A stretch of DNA of 64,000 nucleotides from Megalobrama amblycephala (GCF_018812025.1 NC_063052.1:14394001-14458000), one strand, 5' to 3'. Numbered from the stretch's first letter, positions 47,297-60,030 are shown. Translations and numbers: made by a program. The notes: generated by a model not told the origin, from the sequence alone.

Positions 47297-48636
47297 TACG
47301 GAAGAGGATTAGGGCCAAGTAATAATAAAAAAATAAAACCATCTCGAGATTAAAGTTGTTAAATTTCGAGAAAAAAGTCGAAATAAAATGTTGAGAATGA
47401 ACTCATTAAATTACGAGAAAAATGTCATTAAATTTCGAGAAAAAAAGTCGAGATAAAATGTTGAGAATAAACTCATTAAATTATGAGAAAAAAGTAATTA
47501 AATTACGAGAAAAAAGTCATTAAATTATGAGAAAAAAGTCATTAAATTACGAGAACAAATTTGTTAAATTATGAGAAAAATTTAGTTAAATTTCGAGAAA
47601 AAAAGTCGAGACAAAATGTTGAGAATAAAGTCATTAAATTATGAGAAAAAAGCCGTTAAATTATGAGAACAAATTAGTTAAATTACGAATTTGTTCTATA
47701 ATTTAACGACTTTTTTTTCATAATTTAATGACTTTTTTCCTCATAATTTAATGACTTTTTTCTCAACATTTTATCTCGACCTTTTTCTCGAAATTTAACG
47801 AGTTTATTCTCAACATTTTATTTCGACTTTTTTTCTTGAAAATTAACTTAATTTTTCTCATAATTTAACGAATTTGTTCTCATAATCTAACGACCTTTTT
47901 CTTGTAATTTAATGAGTTTATTCTCAACATTTTATCTTGATTTTTTTTCTCGAAATTTAACGAGTTTTTTCTCATAATTTGACAAGTTTATTCTCGTAAT
48001 TTAACGAGTTTATTCTCAACATTTTATCTCGACTTTTTTCTTGAAATTTAACGAGTTTTTTCTCGTAATTTAATGAGTTTATTCTCAACATTTTATCTCG
48101 ACTTTTTTCTTGAAATTTAACGAGTTTTTTCTCGTAATTTAATGAGTTTATTCTCAACATTTTATCTCGACCTTTTTCTCGAAATTTAACGAGTTTATTC
48201 TCAACATTTTATTTCGACTTTTTTTCTTGAAAATTAACTTAATTTTTCTCATAATTTAACGAATTTGTTCTCATAATCTAACGACCTTTTTCTCATAATT
48301 TAATGAGTTTATTCTCAACATTTTATCTTGATTTTTTTTCTCGAAATTTAACGAGTTTTTTCTCATAATTTGACAAGTTTATTCTCGTAATTTAACGAGT
48401 TTATTCTCAACATTTTATCTCGACTTTTTTCTTGAAATTTAACAAGTTTTTTCTCGTAATTTAATGAGTTTATTCTCAACATTTTATCTCGACCCTTTTT
48501 CTCGTAATTTAACGAGTTTATTCTCAATATTTTATTTCGACTTTTTTCTCGAAATTGAACGAGTTTTTTCTCGAAATTTAACATCTCAAGATGGTTTTAT
48601 TTTTTTATTATTGCTTGGCCCTAATCCTCTTCCGTA
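47297..48636. mobile_element. Hyper-repetitive palindromic element (1340 bp)
   Basis: The ends are inverted: TACGGAAGAGGATTAGGGCC on the left and its exact complement GGCCCTAATCCTCTTCCGTA on the right, continuing as AATAATAAAAAAATAAAACC against GGTTTTATTTTTTTATTATT. The interior consists of short degenerate modules of the type ATTAAATTACGAGAAAAAAGTC and AAATGTTGAGAATAAA. They point one way in about 47330-47690 and the other way in about 47690-48600. The right arm also holds a 391-bp higher-order duplication (about 47777 versus 48168) and a 72-bp tandem repeat (about 48018-48160). Possible target duplication TAGTTG/TAGCTG. No transposase. Confidence 0.85.
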
Positions 48637-48642
48637 TAGCTG

Positions 48643-48995
48643 ACACACCTTTTACTACAATTATTATTTCTGAGGGTACATTCTACTTTTTTGAATGTCT
48701 GTAAACTTAAAATTTCTGCAAGTTTTAAGTCTAAAGTGCCTACAAAAGTCTTGGCCACAAATAAAGGTTCCATCGTTATTGCCTAGGAAAAAAAAAAAAA
48801 AAAAAATGTGGTATCACGTAAAATGGTGCGAAGGTGAATCTGCCATTAAATAATGAAATTTAAATCGTAAAACCAGGGTTTTCACTGACTTGGAAAACCA
48901 GGACATACGAGGTAGCCTAGTTTTAAAAGTGTGATTTCTAGAATTGGAAAAAAGACAAAATCCAAATTTATGCCAAAATCTACTGTATTTTAACA
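48643..48995. repeat. Tandem unit 2, right piece after the palindromic insertion
   Basis: It contains GAGGGTACATTCTACTTTTT, AAAATGGTGCGAAGGTGAAT and GGAAAACCAGGACATACGAG, matching unit 1 in order but with small indels and an A-run at about 48788-48806. Confidence 0.78.
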
Positions 48996-50779
48996 ACATA
49001 TAGAAAGTGTGAGTAAAAACATATATTTTTAAAAGTCCTTATGGTTAATCTGACTAGAAAAGCCATGTAAATTCATTGAGTTTAAAACATTGACTGAGCA
49101 AACATTCAGCTCATAAAATTTCTGAAAATGACTTGCCAGAAACTAGAAGGCCTTTGAATGTTGTGGACACTGGGGAGTCCTTGGAGGTTGAGAATCACTG
49201 CCACTGATAACTAGCCCCAATCTCCCATGTTAAACATGCAAGATGCAACTGTAGATTCACCATAAGGATAATTCTGGGATCTGGAAACAGCATAGGAATG
49301 CATGTACAGTAAACGAAAGACCTGCCACAGCTGACCAGTTCCCTCGGTTTAAATTCAAGCCGCTCACACCAAAACTCTCAGAGGAGATGGGCTTCGGTTT
49401 TCCATCCAAAGACAGTCCTTCTGTTATCTCTATCCAAATCCCTATCCATCCCTTTTTTCCTGCCCTGTGTTCGCACCACGGCATACCCCGCTGCTACACG
49501 AGACTATCTGAACCTTGGCTTTCTCTCCAAATCAGATCCAATCGGAGGACATGATCAAAGACAGACGGGTCTCTATCTGGAAGTGTGAAGCGCAGATATC
49601 CATTTGCACTCAGAGGGCTTATGGTTGCAGTCATGAGAGTAGCCTATTGTACTGCAAAAATCAAAGGTATCCCTCCTTCTTGTGCAAATAGAAGGCGGCT
49701 TTATGTATTCTGGAATAATCTATTCCAGAGGCCGAACAATACTCTGCTCTCCCCTTACCGCTACAAAGGCATTAGGCCTTTTGACACTATCGCTACACCC
49801 GTATCCCTTATCTAGGTCTTCCTTAGATATGTGGTATCCTCTTCTGAGAAACAGTTCCGAGGACACATCCTGTCCCAGCGACAGGAGAGGAAATCCGGAT
49901 ACGCCGCAGCTGGCCTCTAAATGTGTCATCTGTCACCTCCGTAAGGTCCTCTTCAATGCTGTTTGTGTCGACTCGTCCTGGATGTCATAACATGGGGCCA
50001 GCTGACCAGAGACAATAGTTAAAGTGACTGACAATGACGGGCAGGAAAGAGAGCAAAGAGTTCAGGCATGACTTCACCGGCACACCTGCTCGAGTGTCAG
50101 AGAGGCTAGTGGGGTTATTGGCGATGCCTCCTGTCTAGAAGCAGTTTCCTGGATCTACAAATCTACATCTATTGGGACATAAACAAATTCATCATAAAAA
50201 TGCAATGACCTACTTTCTGTTCTCTGATGAAGCTATGAATTAAACACTGTTTTTCAAAGTGAGTACAGTAGTGGTCAAAAGTGATATTTGATACAATTAT
50301 GTTTTTCAAATATTTTAAATATGAAGGAAGAACAAAACACACTAAACTTGGATAAGGTATTTATCTAAGTTATTTGGCAAAAAAGGCAAACTACAGCTAC
50401 AGGTTTTATTTTACTATGCAAAAAAATACATAGAAAAAACAAAAAGCTCACAGGAAAATGACCACAACTACAATCAGTTATTAATATTTTGTTGGTTCTC
50501 TCATTAGTTTGTTGTATGTGTTCATAATTTCTTTGTATGGCAGCTTGGACACAAATAAAACAAATGACTCCAAGCACAACTATGCAATATGCTTACAAAA
50601 TCTTTAACATATTTTTAATAATATTTGAATAAAGGGTGAATATGTGAATTTTCCTATAGGCTGGACATAATTTTTGGCCACTACATTACTTCAATATGAA
50701 TATAGTATATGGGTATATACATATGGGTATATACTTGGGTATATACATACAGTATATGGGTCAATGACATGATTGATTG

Positions 50780-50784
<5 letters not shown>

Positions 50785-50870
<86 letters not shown>
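50785..50870. repeat. (TA)43 microsatellite
   Basis: Uninterrupted TA for about 86 bp, ending exactly where the inverted-pair repeat at 50871 begins. Confidence 0.95.
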
Positions 50871-50873
<3 letters not shown>

Positions 50874-51740
50874 TACTGCTCAAAAGTTTGGGATTGGTAA
50901 GATTTTTAATGTTTTTAAAAGAAGTTTCGTCTGCTCACCAAGGCTGCATTTACTTAATTAAAAATACAGTAAAAACAGTAATATTGTGAAATAACTGTTT
51001 TCTATTTGAAAATATTTTACAAAGTAATTTATTCCCGTGATCAAAGCTGAATTTTCAGCATCATTACTCCAGTCTTCAGTGTCACATGATCCTTCAGAAA
51101 TCATTCTAATATGATTATTTGATACTCAAGAAACATTTATTGTTTACAATTGTACAAAATATTTGTGTACAATATTTTTTTCAGGATTATTTGATGAATA
51201 GAAAGTTCAAAAGAACAGTGTTTATCTGAAATCTAATCTTTTGTAACATTATAAATGTCTTTACTGCCACTTTTGATTGATTTAATGCATCCTTGCTGAA
51301 TAAAAGTATTCATTTCTTTAATTTCTTTAAAAAAAAATAAAAATAAAAATTCTTACTGACCCCAAACTTTTGAACGGTAGTGTATAATGCTACAGAAGCT
51401 TTGTATTTCAGATAAATGCTGTTCTTTTGAACTTTCTATTCATCAAGGAATCCTGAAAAAAAAGTACACAACTGTTTTCAACATTGATAATAATAACAAC
51501 AAATATTTCTTGAGGAACTAATCAGAAGAAATGATGCTGAAAATTCAGCTTTGGCATCACAAGAATAAATTACTCTGTAAAATATATTCAAATAGAAAAC
51601 AGTTATTTTAAATTGTAATAATTTTTCACAATATTACTGTTTTTACTGTATTTTTAATTAAATTAAGCCTTGGTGAGCAGACAAAACTTCTTTTAAAAAC
51701 ATTAAAAATCTTACCGATCCCAAACTTTTGAGCGGTAGTG
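50871..51740. repeat. Inverted pair of TCACCAAGGCTG-family repeats
   Basis: The plus-oriented copy (50871-51382) begins CACTACTGCTCAAAAGTTTG and ends CTTTTGAACGGTAGTG. It is followed at once by a minus-oriented copy ending CTTTTGAGCGGTAGTG at 51740. The outer ends are inverted repeats of each other and lie next to TA dinucleotides. The two copies could fold into a hairpin of several hundred base pairs. Confidence 0.82.
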
Positions 51741-52783
51741 TATATAATTATAAAACAAATTCTCATTAAAAAATGACATCCTTTTACAGTAGTTTGGTCA
51801 AAATTGTTATTATTATTTCTTATAAATATAATAAAATCTTATGACTGTGTGTCAATATTAAGTCTCTTAAAATAACAGATAATATAATAATATAAATAAA
51901 GATATTTGGTAATAAAATATAATATAATGTAATAACCCAACCTTTAGCATAAATGTTAGTTCAAGCCAAATCAAAATAAAACTTTATCAGAGAAAATATT
52001 AAAACAAAAATATTTTGAAAATAATAATTAAGACGTGTATTCATGGTGTAAGAAAAATATTCCTTTTTACTTGATTACACACCATAAGGCATTTTTGAGT
52101 CATTAAATGTAAACTTTTCTTTTCAAAACACTAAAACAACAGTACATTTCTAAGAAATTGACAAATGTGTTTTAAACAACATTTTAAAAGATGTTTCCTT
52201 TTGCTTATCATGAACACTTCTGCATGTCATTGACCCTGCTGTATATTAGTTTGGCCTTGTTGCAAAACAGCAGATAGATTGGAAGGACTGAGAGGTATCT
52301 TGTAAAATAAGATTTCACTCTGAAAGTTCCTGCCAAATATTTTCTATCTGCAGGTCAAACTATTTCTTTTTTTTTTTTTTTCAAATTCTTCCCTAAACTA
52401 CATAAAATAGAGACTGTGGGAACTGCCACTAGCAAAACTTTGGCACACTTTGCTTTAATAGTGTGTGCTGTAATATTGTGTGGAAAGAAGGACACAGAAA
52501 CCTCAATTCACCTTGCCCTGGAGGGGAAACACAGGCCACAGAGACATGTGAGGCTGTCTATCTGTGGCAGAGAGACAGTCTATACTACACAACTCTCACA
52601 CCTGAATGTGAGCTGCCCCTTACACTAACAATGACAGCCATTTTCCACTCAACTACTGTTTCTCTGCTGTAAATTTCACATAAGCTTGCTAAAAGTAAGC
52701 TGTGGGCTGCTGCTGTACATTTGTGGCTTTGCGATACACACGTTACGAGAACGCCACGGCAGAGAATGAGCTGAAAATAAGTA

Positions 52784-52810
<27 letters not shown>
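52784..52810. repeat. (CA)n microsatellite
   Basis: About 13 CA units in otherwise repeat-poor intron. Confidence 0.9.
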
Positions 52811-52814
<4 letters not shown>

Positions 52815-54369
52815 ATTCACACCTAGCAAAAGCACACAAACTCTCATCTTCCATTTACGTGCAATTAAGCCAACTGGAAAAATACTCAAAAATATAACCA
52901 GGGCTTTTCAGCTCGTATCAGTTTCACTGTCAGACATGAAGCATCACAATAATTGCCCTGTAACTCAGAACCCAATATTTTACTGCGCTCAGAGAAAATA
53001 TCGAATTCACAAGGATAACACTCATATGCTTCACCTCAGAGAACAGTCTGGCAAACGTACCCACTCAAAGGCAGTAAGAGAGAGATTTTGTTTGAGATTT
53101 TGTGGTGTAGGCAGTCACTGCGTGGGATCTGATATAGCAGTGACACCATTTCACTTGATAAACATGGTCAGATCTGGTTGAGGCAGCTTGCTGCTCCTGG
53201 ATCAGGGGTTCATAGTAGGCGACAGACGTTAGATGAAAAAATAAAAGTGACTTTTGGGAAGAAAAAAAAAAAAATCTCTCTTAAACTGACTATTTGAATG
53301 AAAGCATCAGGCTATAACTAACGGCAACATGTCATTTGTGCATTTGTCTTTCACCAGATGGTCTCTTTTTTTTCAGATTTGCATCATTATATTATACAAC
53401 AATGCATGATGGGATACATTAGTAGAAATCAGCAACTTGTGAATAATGAACCACCTTTCCCTGATTGTACTTTAATTACTTGAAAATCTCAACTTTTATT
53501 TGTTCTCTTACTGTTTTGAATTTCATCTCTTGGTAATCACTTAAAAGTGTTATGAAAAATTACTTTCATAACTCTAACAGAGGTAGCAGAAATATTTGCA
53601 AATATATCCATAATGCACTGAGATGGAGATATTAACAAATATTATTTTTTTAATATACGTTAACAGCCATTAACACAAACTTTTGCATGTGCCTCTCCAT
53701 AACTATCACATATTAAATCAAGTAAACAATACATCATGCAACTCATATAAAGTGATATTTATATATCTCATACCTTAAATGTTTATTATACCATAAATGT
53801 GCATTTCCATATAACCTAATTATGTGTGCATACACATTCTAAATGAAAAACATCTCAAAAACCGATGCAACATTTTAGCAATATATTGCATCAATCAGGC
53901 GTATGACAAGACTTCATGTGATATCAGAAGCAGCTTCTCTTTCTAAACTAAACCAACTTTGTCATCACGAGAAGGAACCAAAGCAATCAAAACAACTGCC
54001 TGAATAGAACTTATGCAGGATGAACCCAAAAGTGACAGGAAAAACTGGAGAGAAAATGGGGGTAAAGTAGATGAAAAAATGATAAGCTGTGGGAAGGCAA
54101 TGCCCCACTAAGCTAAAATTAGCAGTAGCGTGACAAACTCCAAGGAGCTCAGACTGAGAACCTCCATCATACTATTGCCCAGAAATCATTCACCCACTCA
54201 GAGTAGACAGGAAGAGACCATCAGCCAGTGACTAACACTAATGAAGCCTCCATGGAGCTCCCATAGTTCAGTGGCCAACAGCTTAAATCACTATACGACT
54301 ATATCGACATTGAGCTCAGACAGAACTGACACTAGTATAGCACAGCCACGTTTAATGCATGTGCATTAA

Positions 54370-55175
54370 AGGGTTAGTTCAGCCAAACATGAAAATGAAG
54401 TCGTCATTTACCCTGGTGTCGTTCTAATGCCGTATGCCCTTCTTTCTCGATCGGACCACAAAAGGAGAATTAAAAAAAAAAAAAAAAATGTCCTGCTAAT
54501 GCTCGTCCATATAATGGCAGTGAATAGCGACCAGAGGTTTAAAAAAGACACACAGAATGATCCCATGCGACACGTGCCGTATATTCCAAGTGTTCTGGGG
54601 TGTATGATAGTGTTTGGTGAAAAACAAATCGGAATTTAATGTATTATTTAATGAAAATCCTGACCTTGGCCATTGGTCTTCTGTGCTCGACTGCGCGGTC
54701 ATGAGCGCCACAGTTCACTCTGACTCACCCAGAAAAACACACAAGTTAAGATGAATAAAAACGTGACATGAAATAAAACACCTAGAAATAAGTATCCGTG
54801 TACCTTCGTCACGGAGTTAAACACGTGTGACCTTTCAAAAGTGATTACATAATGCATGGTGCATCGCAGAGCAGTGCAAGATAAGCATTTGTGGTTAAAA
54901 AGTATATAAATCTTTATTTTATTTTAGAAAATGATAGATCTTTTTGCTAGATAAGACTCTTATTCCTCGTCTGGGATCCTTGAAGCTGCACTGAAACTGA
55001 CATTTGGACCTTCAACCCGTTGGTCCCTGTTGAAGTCCACTATATGGAGAAAAATCCTGGAATGTTTTCCTTAAAAACCTTAATTTCTTTTCGACTGAAG
55101 AAAGAAAGACATAAACATCTTAGATGACATGGGAGTGAGTAAATTATCAGGACATTTTCATTCTGAAGTGAACCA
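54370..55175. mobile_element. DNA transposon remnant with inverted ends (GGGTTAGTTCA family)
   Basis: The left end GGGTTAGTTCAGCCAAACAT then GAAAATG is mirrored on the right by CATTTTCATTCTGAAGTGAA then CCAA. ATTTACCCTGGTGTCGTT on the left pairs loosely with GACATGGGAGTGAGTAAAT on the right. About 800 bp, without transposase. Confidence 0.62.
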
Positions 55176-55406
55176 ATCCTTGTTTATGTTCGTTTTAAGA
55201 TATAGCCGACTGTATACAAGAATACTTGTCGAAACGGGTGTTTTGAGATCATTTTGTGTGTATATGTGTCCGTTCAAGTGCAAGGAGTCGTGAAACAGAG
55301 AGATTATGTGTTCATGTGCCATCTTACATGTGCCTCTCTGTAGCATCCGATTGCAAATCGGGAACTCTTGCCTGTTCTTGCATTTGAATTGTTTAAAAAC
55401 GTTTAA

Positions 55407-55880
55407 AGGTGCCCTAGAACCTTTTTTACAATATGTAATATAAGTCTAAGGTGTCTCCTGAATGTGTCTGTGAAGTTTCAGCTCAAAATACCCCATAGAT
55501 TTTTTTAATTAATTTTTTTAACCGCCTATTTTGGGGCATCATTAACTATGCACCGATTCAGGCTGCGTCCCCTTTAAATCTCTCGCTCCCTGCCCCCCCG
55601 AGCTCTCGACTATAATACAGTGCATTTACAAAGTTCACACAGCTAATATAACCCTCAAATGGATCTTTACAAGATGTTCGTCATGCATACTGCATGCATG
55701 CGTCGGATCATGTGAGTATAGTATTTATTTGGATGTTTACATTTGATTCTGAATGAGTTTGATAGTGCTCCGTGGCTAAAGCTAACATTACACACTGTTG
55801 GAGAGATTTAAGTTGTTTATGCATTATACAGACTGCAAGTGTTTGATAAAACGAACAAGGTGTGTTGATTGTGCTGCAAG
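55407..55880. mobile_element. TTAA MITE, partial copy
   Basis: It starts after TTAA (55403-55406) with AGGTGCCCTAGAACC and follows the reverse complement of the element at 43591-44558 for about 470 bp (GGTGTCTCCTGAATGTGTCT, CATTAACTATGCACCGATTC, GTTCGTCATGCATACTGC). Similarity fades near 55860-55880, so the far end is missing. Confidence 0.75.
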
Positions 55881-56409
55881 TTTGGAAAAGTGTACTATCC
55901 GTGGGACCGGCTTCACAAGTAGAGAGCCTGAGCAATTTCATGTGTTGTAATTGCCTAGCAACCCTAGACAAGTGAGCTCTCTGAATTAGCTGCTAAAGAC
56001 TGGGAGACTTTTGAGCTAGTTGAGTAAATTTCATTGTGCTAAATTTGGGTAATTACGTGAGTTTTCAGGCACTGTGGTAATGAATGGCACTTTGTTGTAT
56101 TAAATCCGGGGCTAAATGGCTGGAATACGGAAAAGACATATTGGGGGATGGAAGCCAACACCTCCATCAGTCTGCAGGCAAAGACTGAAGCTTTACTATA
56201 AGAACCTCATGAACCCAATCAAGTCATAATAAAGCTCTGATTGAGAGGGAAGTTCCTGGAAGTGTGATTGCACGAAGAAATAGGAGGAGGCCAAACCAGC
56301 CCGGAATAATTCTTGCCATGTAAACATTACAGCATCATAATCTGATCATTTTGCAATGAGAAAAATATAACACACTCACTCATATTAACAAATTCTGGAG
56401 TATACACAC

Positions 56410-56730
56410 TGCCACAATGTTTTTGAAAGAAGTTTCACTTGCTCACCATTTATGATGTATTTATATGACCAAAATACAGTAAAAAAAAAAAAAAAAAAAA
56501 ACAGTAATATTGTGATTTTTTTTTTTTTTTACAGTTTAAAATAACTCTTTTCTATTTGATTATATTTTAAAATGTAATTTATTCCTGTAGTCAAAGCTGA
56601 ATTTTCAGCATCATTAATCCAGTCTTTAGTGCCACATGATCCTTCAGAAATCATTCTAATATGATGATTTGATACTCAAGAAACCTTCTTTGATGGATTG
56701 AAAGTTCAAAAGAACAGCATTACTCATTTA
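56410..56730 (+). repeat. Interspersed repeat (TCACCAAGGCTG family), partial
   Basis: Matches the copy at 23325, with ATTTTCAGCATCATTAATCC and CACATGATCCTTCAGAAATC. An A-run and T-run (about 56482-56531) have expanded in the middle. The right terminus is lost. Confidence 0.72.
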
Positions 56731-56974
56731 ACCAAATGTTGTGTCATTAGGAACCTCTTGAAATAATATATATATTTTTTTTACTTTTTATGGAAAAATC
56801 TCAGCCCAGTTATTGACACATTTTAAACTCTGTTTCATCACATTTTAGGGTTACTATAAAAAGTATTTGCCTTATATAAGACAAAAAAAAATAATAATAA
56901 TACAACAACCATCAACAAATTTTTAAAAAAATGTTACTTTATTGTAACATATATAATAATATTGTTATATTAGT

Positions 56975-57355
56975 GCATATATGGGTCCCACTTTATATTA
57001 AGTGGCCTTAACTACTATGTACTTACATTTAAATTAATCATTTGATACAATGCATGTATTGTGTACATACATGTTTTTTACATTGTATATTTTAAAAACA
57101 CCTGCATGCAATTACATCTGTAATTAATTTCCGTAATTACATTTAAAATTACACTGTTGAGACATCTCTTACACCTTACCCCTATTCTTAAACCTACCCA
57201 TACCACCAGCTTTCCGTAGCCTTACCCGTATCCCACCTCAATAGCAGCAAAAGTGTTTTGCAATTCAATAAGAACCCAACAAGTACATTGTACTTATTTT
57301 TTGATGTAAGTGCATAGTAGTTAAGGCCACTTAATATAAAGTGGGACCCATATAT
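56975..57355. mobile_element. MITE with ~50-bp inverted repeats and an 11-bp flanking repeat
   Basis: The left end ATATGGGTCCCACTTTATAT continues TAAGTGGCCTTAACTACTAT. The right end carries the complement, GTAGTTAAGGCCACTTAATA then TAAAGTGGGACCCATATAT. GTTATATTAGT is present on both sides (56964-56974 and 57356-57366) and is the likely target duplication. The core contains C-rich CCTTACCCCTATTCTTAAAC. Non-coding. Confidence 0.85.
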
Positions 57356-58159
57356 GTTATATTAGTAACATTTAAACGTTAAATTTAGTGTAATATTCAC
57401 TAATAACTTTGTCTTTGCGACATTTTAGTGCAGTCACCCCTAACAACTGCAATTGGATAGTTCATTAATGCCACCGGTCACTACTGTTGCCATCAACACG
57501 TTTACTCATTCTATGACTACATTCAACAAAACTGAATAATTGTGAAATATATTAATACTAGACACCTTAAAGATAATGTGTACCACAAATCTTTGCCATA
57601 TCTTTATGCTAACATACTTTACTATATAATCTGTGATCATCTGACAGTCCTAAAAAGGAGGGAAAAAGAGGGATGAGCAAGTAAAAGTTTTTCTGAAGTC
57701 TGTCACACGCTCTTGGCCATGTTCACCTTGACCCCGCTGGCCTGACGAGCTCTGCTCATTTCCCAACACTGGGCTTCTTCCCCACCACTGAGCTAATCAG
57801 AGCGGGCAGGTCACACAGACCAGCGCCCGCCAAACAGGCCAGCAGTGGAGGAGGAGGAGAATCTATTTTAAGACACAATTCTGGGCCTCCACATTCAAAA
57901 AGACACATGGAGACATGAACGATGTAATTTGTTCCCTTCCTTTCAACCATTATGCCTTTACTGTAAAGTAAAATTTAATCAGTCATATGCATGAACAGTT
58001 ACTGGAACAGAATCTAACGGGAAATACTTAGAGAAAAGGATATTTTTATACATAAAGTCACCAGCAAAGTGTAGAAATTGGCCCTTAACACATTACTCAA
58101 ACATACACATGATATGACTAAACTAGCTAAATCTGATTTGTAACATTTTTACTAATATA

Positions 58160-59132
58160 CACCGATCAGGCATAACATTATGAGCACCTTCCTAATATTG
58201 TGTTGGTCCCACTTTTGCTGACCCGTCGAGGCATGGACTCCTCTAGACCCCTGAAGGTGTGCTGTGGTATCTGACACCAAGATGTTAGCAGCAGATCCTT
58301 TAAGTCCTGTAAGTTGCGAGGTGGAGCCTCCATGGATCAGACTTGTTTAGCACATCCCACAGATGCTCGATTGGATTGAGATCTGGGGAATTTGGAGGTC
58401 ATTTCAACACCTCAAACTCATTCTTGTGCTCCTCAAACCATTCCTGAAGCATTTTTGCTTTGTGCCAGGAGCATTATCCTGCTGAAAGAGGCCACAGCCA
58501 CCAGGGAATACTGTTTCCATGAAAGGGTGTGCATGGTCTCAACAATGCTTAAGTAGGTGGTACGTGTCAAAGTAACATCCACATGGATGGCAGGAACCAT
58601 CCCAAAGCATCACACTGCCTCCGCCGGCTTGCCTTCTTCCTATAGTGCATCCTGGTGCCATCCTGTGTTTCCCAGGTAAGCGATGCACACGCACCCAGCC
58701 ATCCACGGGATTCATCAGACCAGGCCACCTTCTTCTATTGCTCCGCGGTCCAGTTCTGATGCTCCACTGTTGGCACTTTCGGAGGTGGCAATGAGCCTTG
58801 GGTGGCCATGACCCTGTCGCCGGTTCACCACTGTTCCTTCCTTGGACCACTTTTGATAGATACTGACTACTGCAGACCGGGAACACCCCACAAGAGCTGC
58901 AGTTTTGGAGATGCTCTGACCCATTCGTCTCGCCATCACAATTTGGTCCTTGTCAAACTCGCTCAAATCCTTACGCTTGCCCATTTTTCCTGCTTCTAAC
59001 ACATCAACTTTGAGGACAAAATGTTCACTTGCTGCCTAATATATCCACCCACTAACAGGTGCCGTGATGAAGAGATAATCAGTGTTATTCACTTCACCTG
59101 TCAGTGCTCATAATGTTATTTCTGATCGATGC
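58160..59132 (-). mobile_element. Tc1-like transposon, second family, internally shortened
   Basis: The ends are inverted: ACCGATCAGGCATAACATTA then TGAGCACC on the left, and GTGCTCATAATGTTATTTCT then GATCGATG on the right. The left end abuts TA. At about 0.97 kb it is shorter than a complete Tc1-like element. It carries a broken transposase on the minus strand and is unrelated in detail to the copies at 1 and 14036. Confidence 0.85.
58539..59002 (-). pseudogene. Tc1-like transposase fragment
   Basis: The first frame (from about 58984) reads [20 protein letters not shown] then [20 protein letters not shown], a Tc1-type helix-turn-helix domain, followed by [14 protein letters not shown]. The next frame (58886-58539) holds GRRQAGGGSVMLWDGSCHP, a diverged form of the conserved GGGSVMVWG block. 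The region carrying the first catalytic Asp is compressed or lost, and the C-terminal part (58160-58540) is heavily degraded. It is not functional. Confidence 0.85.
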
Positions 59133-60020
59133 ATGTGCTGGACTGTTCCTCAGGATCCACAGTGTTTTTAATGGGCGCGAGCAACGCTAAGGTCCATTTA
59201 CAATCCATCTGGAGGAGTGTCAAACTACTCAGCCCCCTTCTGCCCTCAAGCAAATTCAAGCCTGTTTCCATTTTTCACACAAACTACATTCATGATACCT
59301 ACGTTCAACCTCTTTCTCGTCTGGTGCAACTGACCCTCTCAACAATGAAAACACATTCAGCATTTTTTTTCTGTGCCTGTAACACACTTTCTGTCTTGAC
59401 CTTTGCTGCTAGCTAGTTTTTATGCAAGTTAATTATCCCCCCCAATCGCCTATATGTGCTGGTTTGCGGACTTTTAATTAATGTAGCCACTGTAAATCCC
59501 ATCTGAGGGAATGAGAGGCAGTAGATGAAGGGGTTTTGTGTGTAGGCATTTTGTGAGAAGCGCTGAAAGTCAAGAGTTATATTAACAGATGAGACTCTTG
59601 ACCCTCATTTATTCAGTAAATGAAATCCAATATCTATTACACTAAATATATTTTTTATGTTTGCACCTTGTCATAAACGTGGCACTGAATAAACAAGATA
59701 TTGACCTCTGCAAAAGTAAAAATATTGGATAAATCTAACAGAATGTGGCACGCTGTACAGAACAAAGAGCGAGCGTGTGAACTGCTGTCAGGTCGGATAA
59801 AGTGTGTTATGGAGTAAAATACTCATTTCACTCTCATTCACTCATAAGAAGTGACTTCTGCAGTCAGAGGAAGTCAGCGTGAAGCATTAAGTGACAGTAA
59901 CACAGTCTAATGTGGCCTGTGGGAACAGTGATTGTGCCGTTGAACCCATTGTCGTATTATTAGGGGCTCGTCTAGCTGTGCTGCTGCTGTGTGACCCGTC
60001 ACTGCTGGATCAGTGTTTAT
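59133..60020. other. No gene seen
   Basis: Repeat-poor intron. Open frames on the plus strand (59129-59416, 59891-60085) have no recognisable motifs. Confidence 0.5.
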
Positions 60021-60030
60021 CTGAGGAGCT

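Noticed and set aside
47972..48584. Repeating peptide frames (MLRINSLNYEKKLVKFQEKSRDK units) on the minus strand
   Set aside because: They are translations of the 72-bp tandem repeat inside the palindromic element. There is no start context, domain or splice signal.
52702..53181. 159-codon plus-strand frame in the trps1 intron
   Set aside because: It reads through a CA microsatellite (HTHTHT) and shows no known motif. It is probably chance in a repeat-poor intron.
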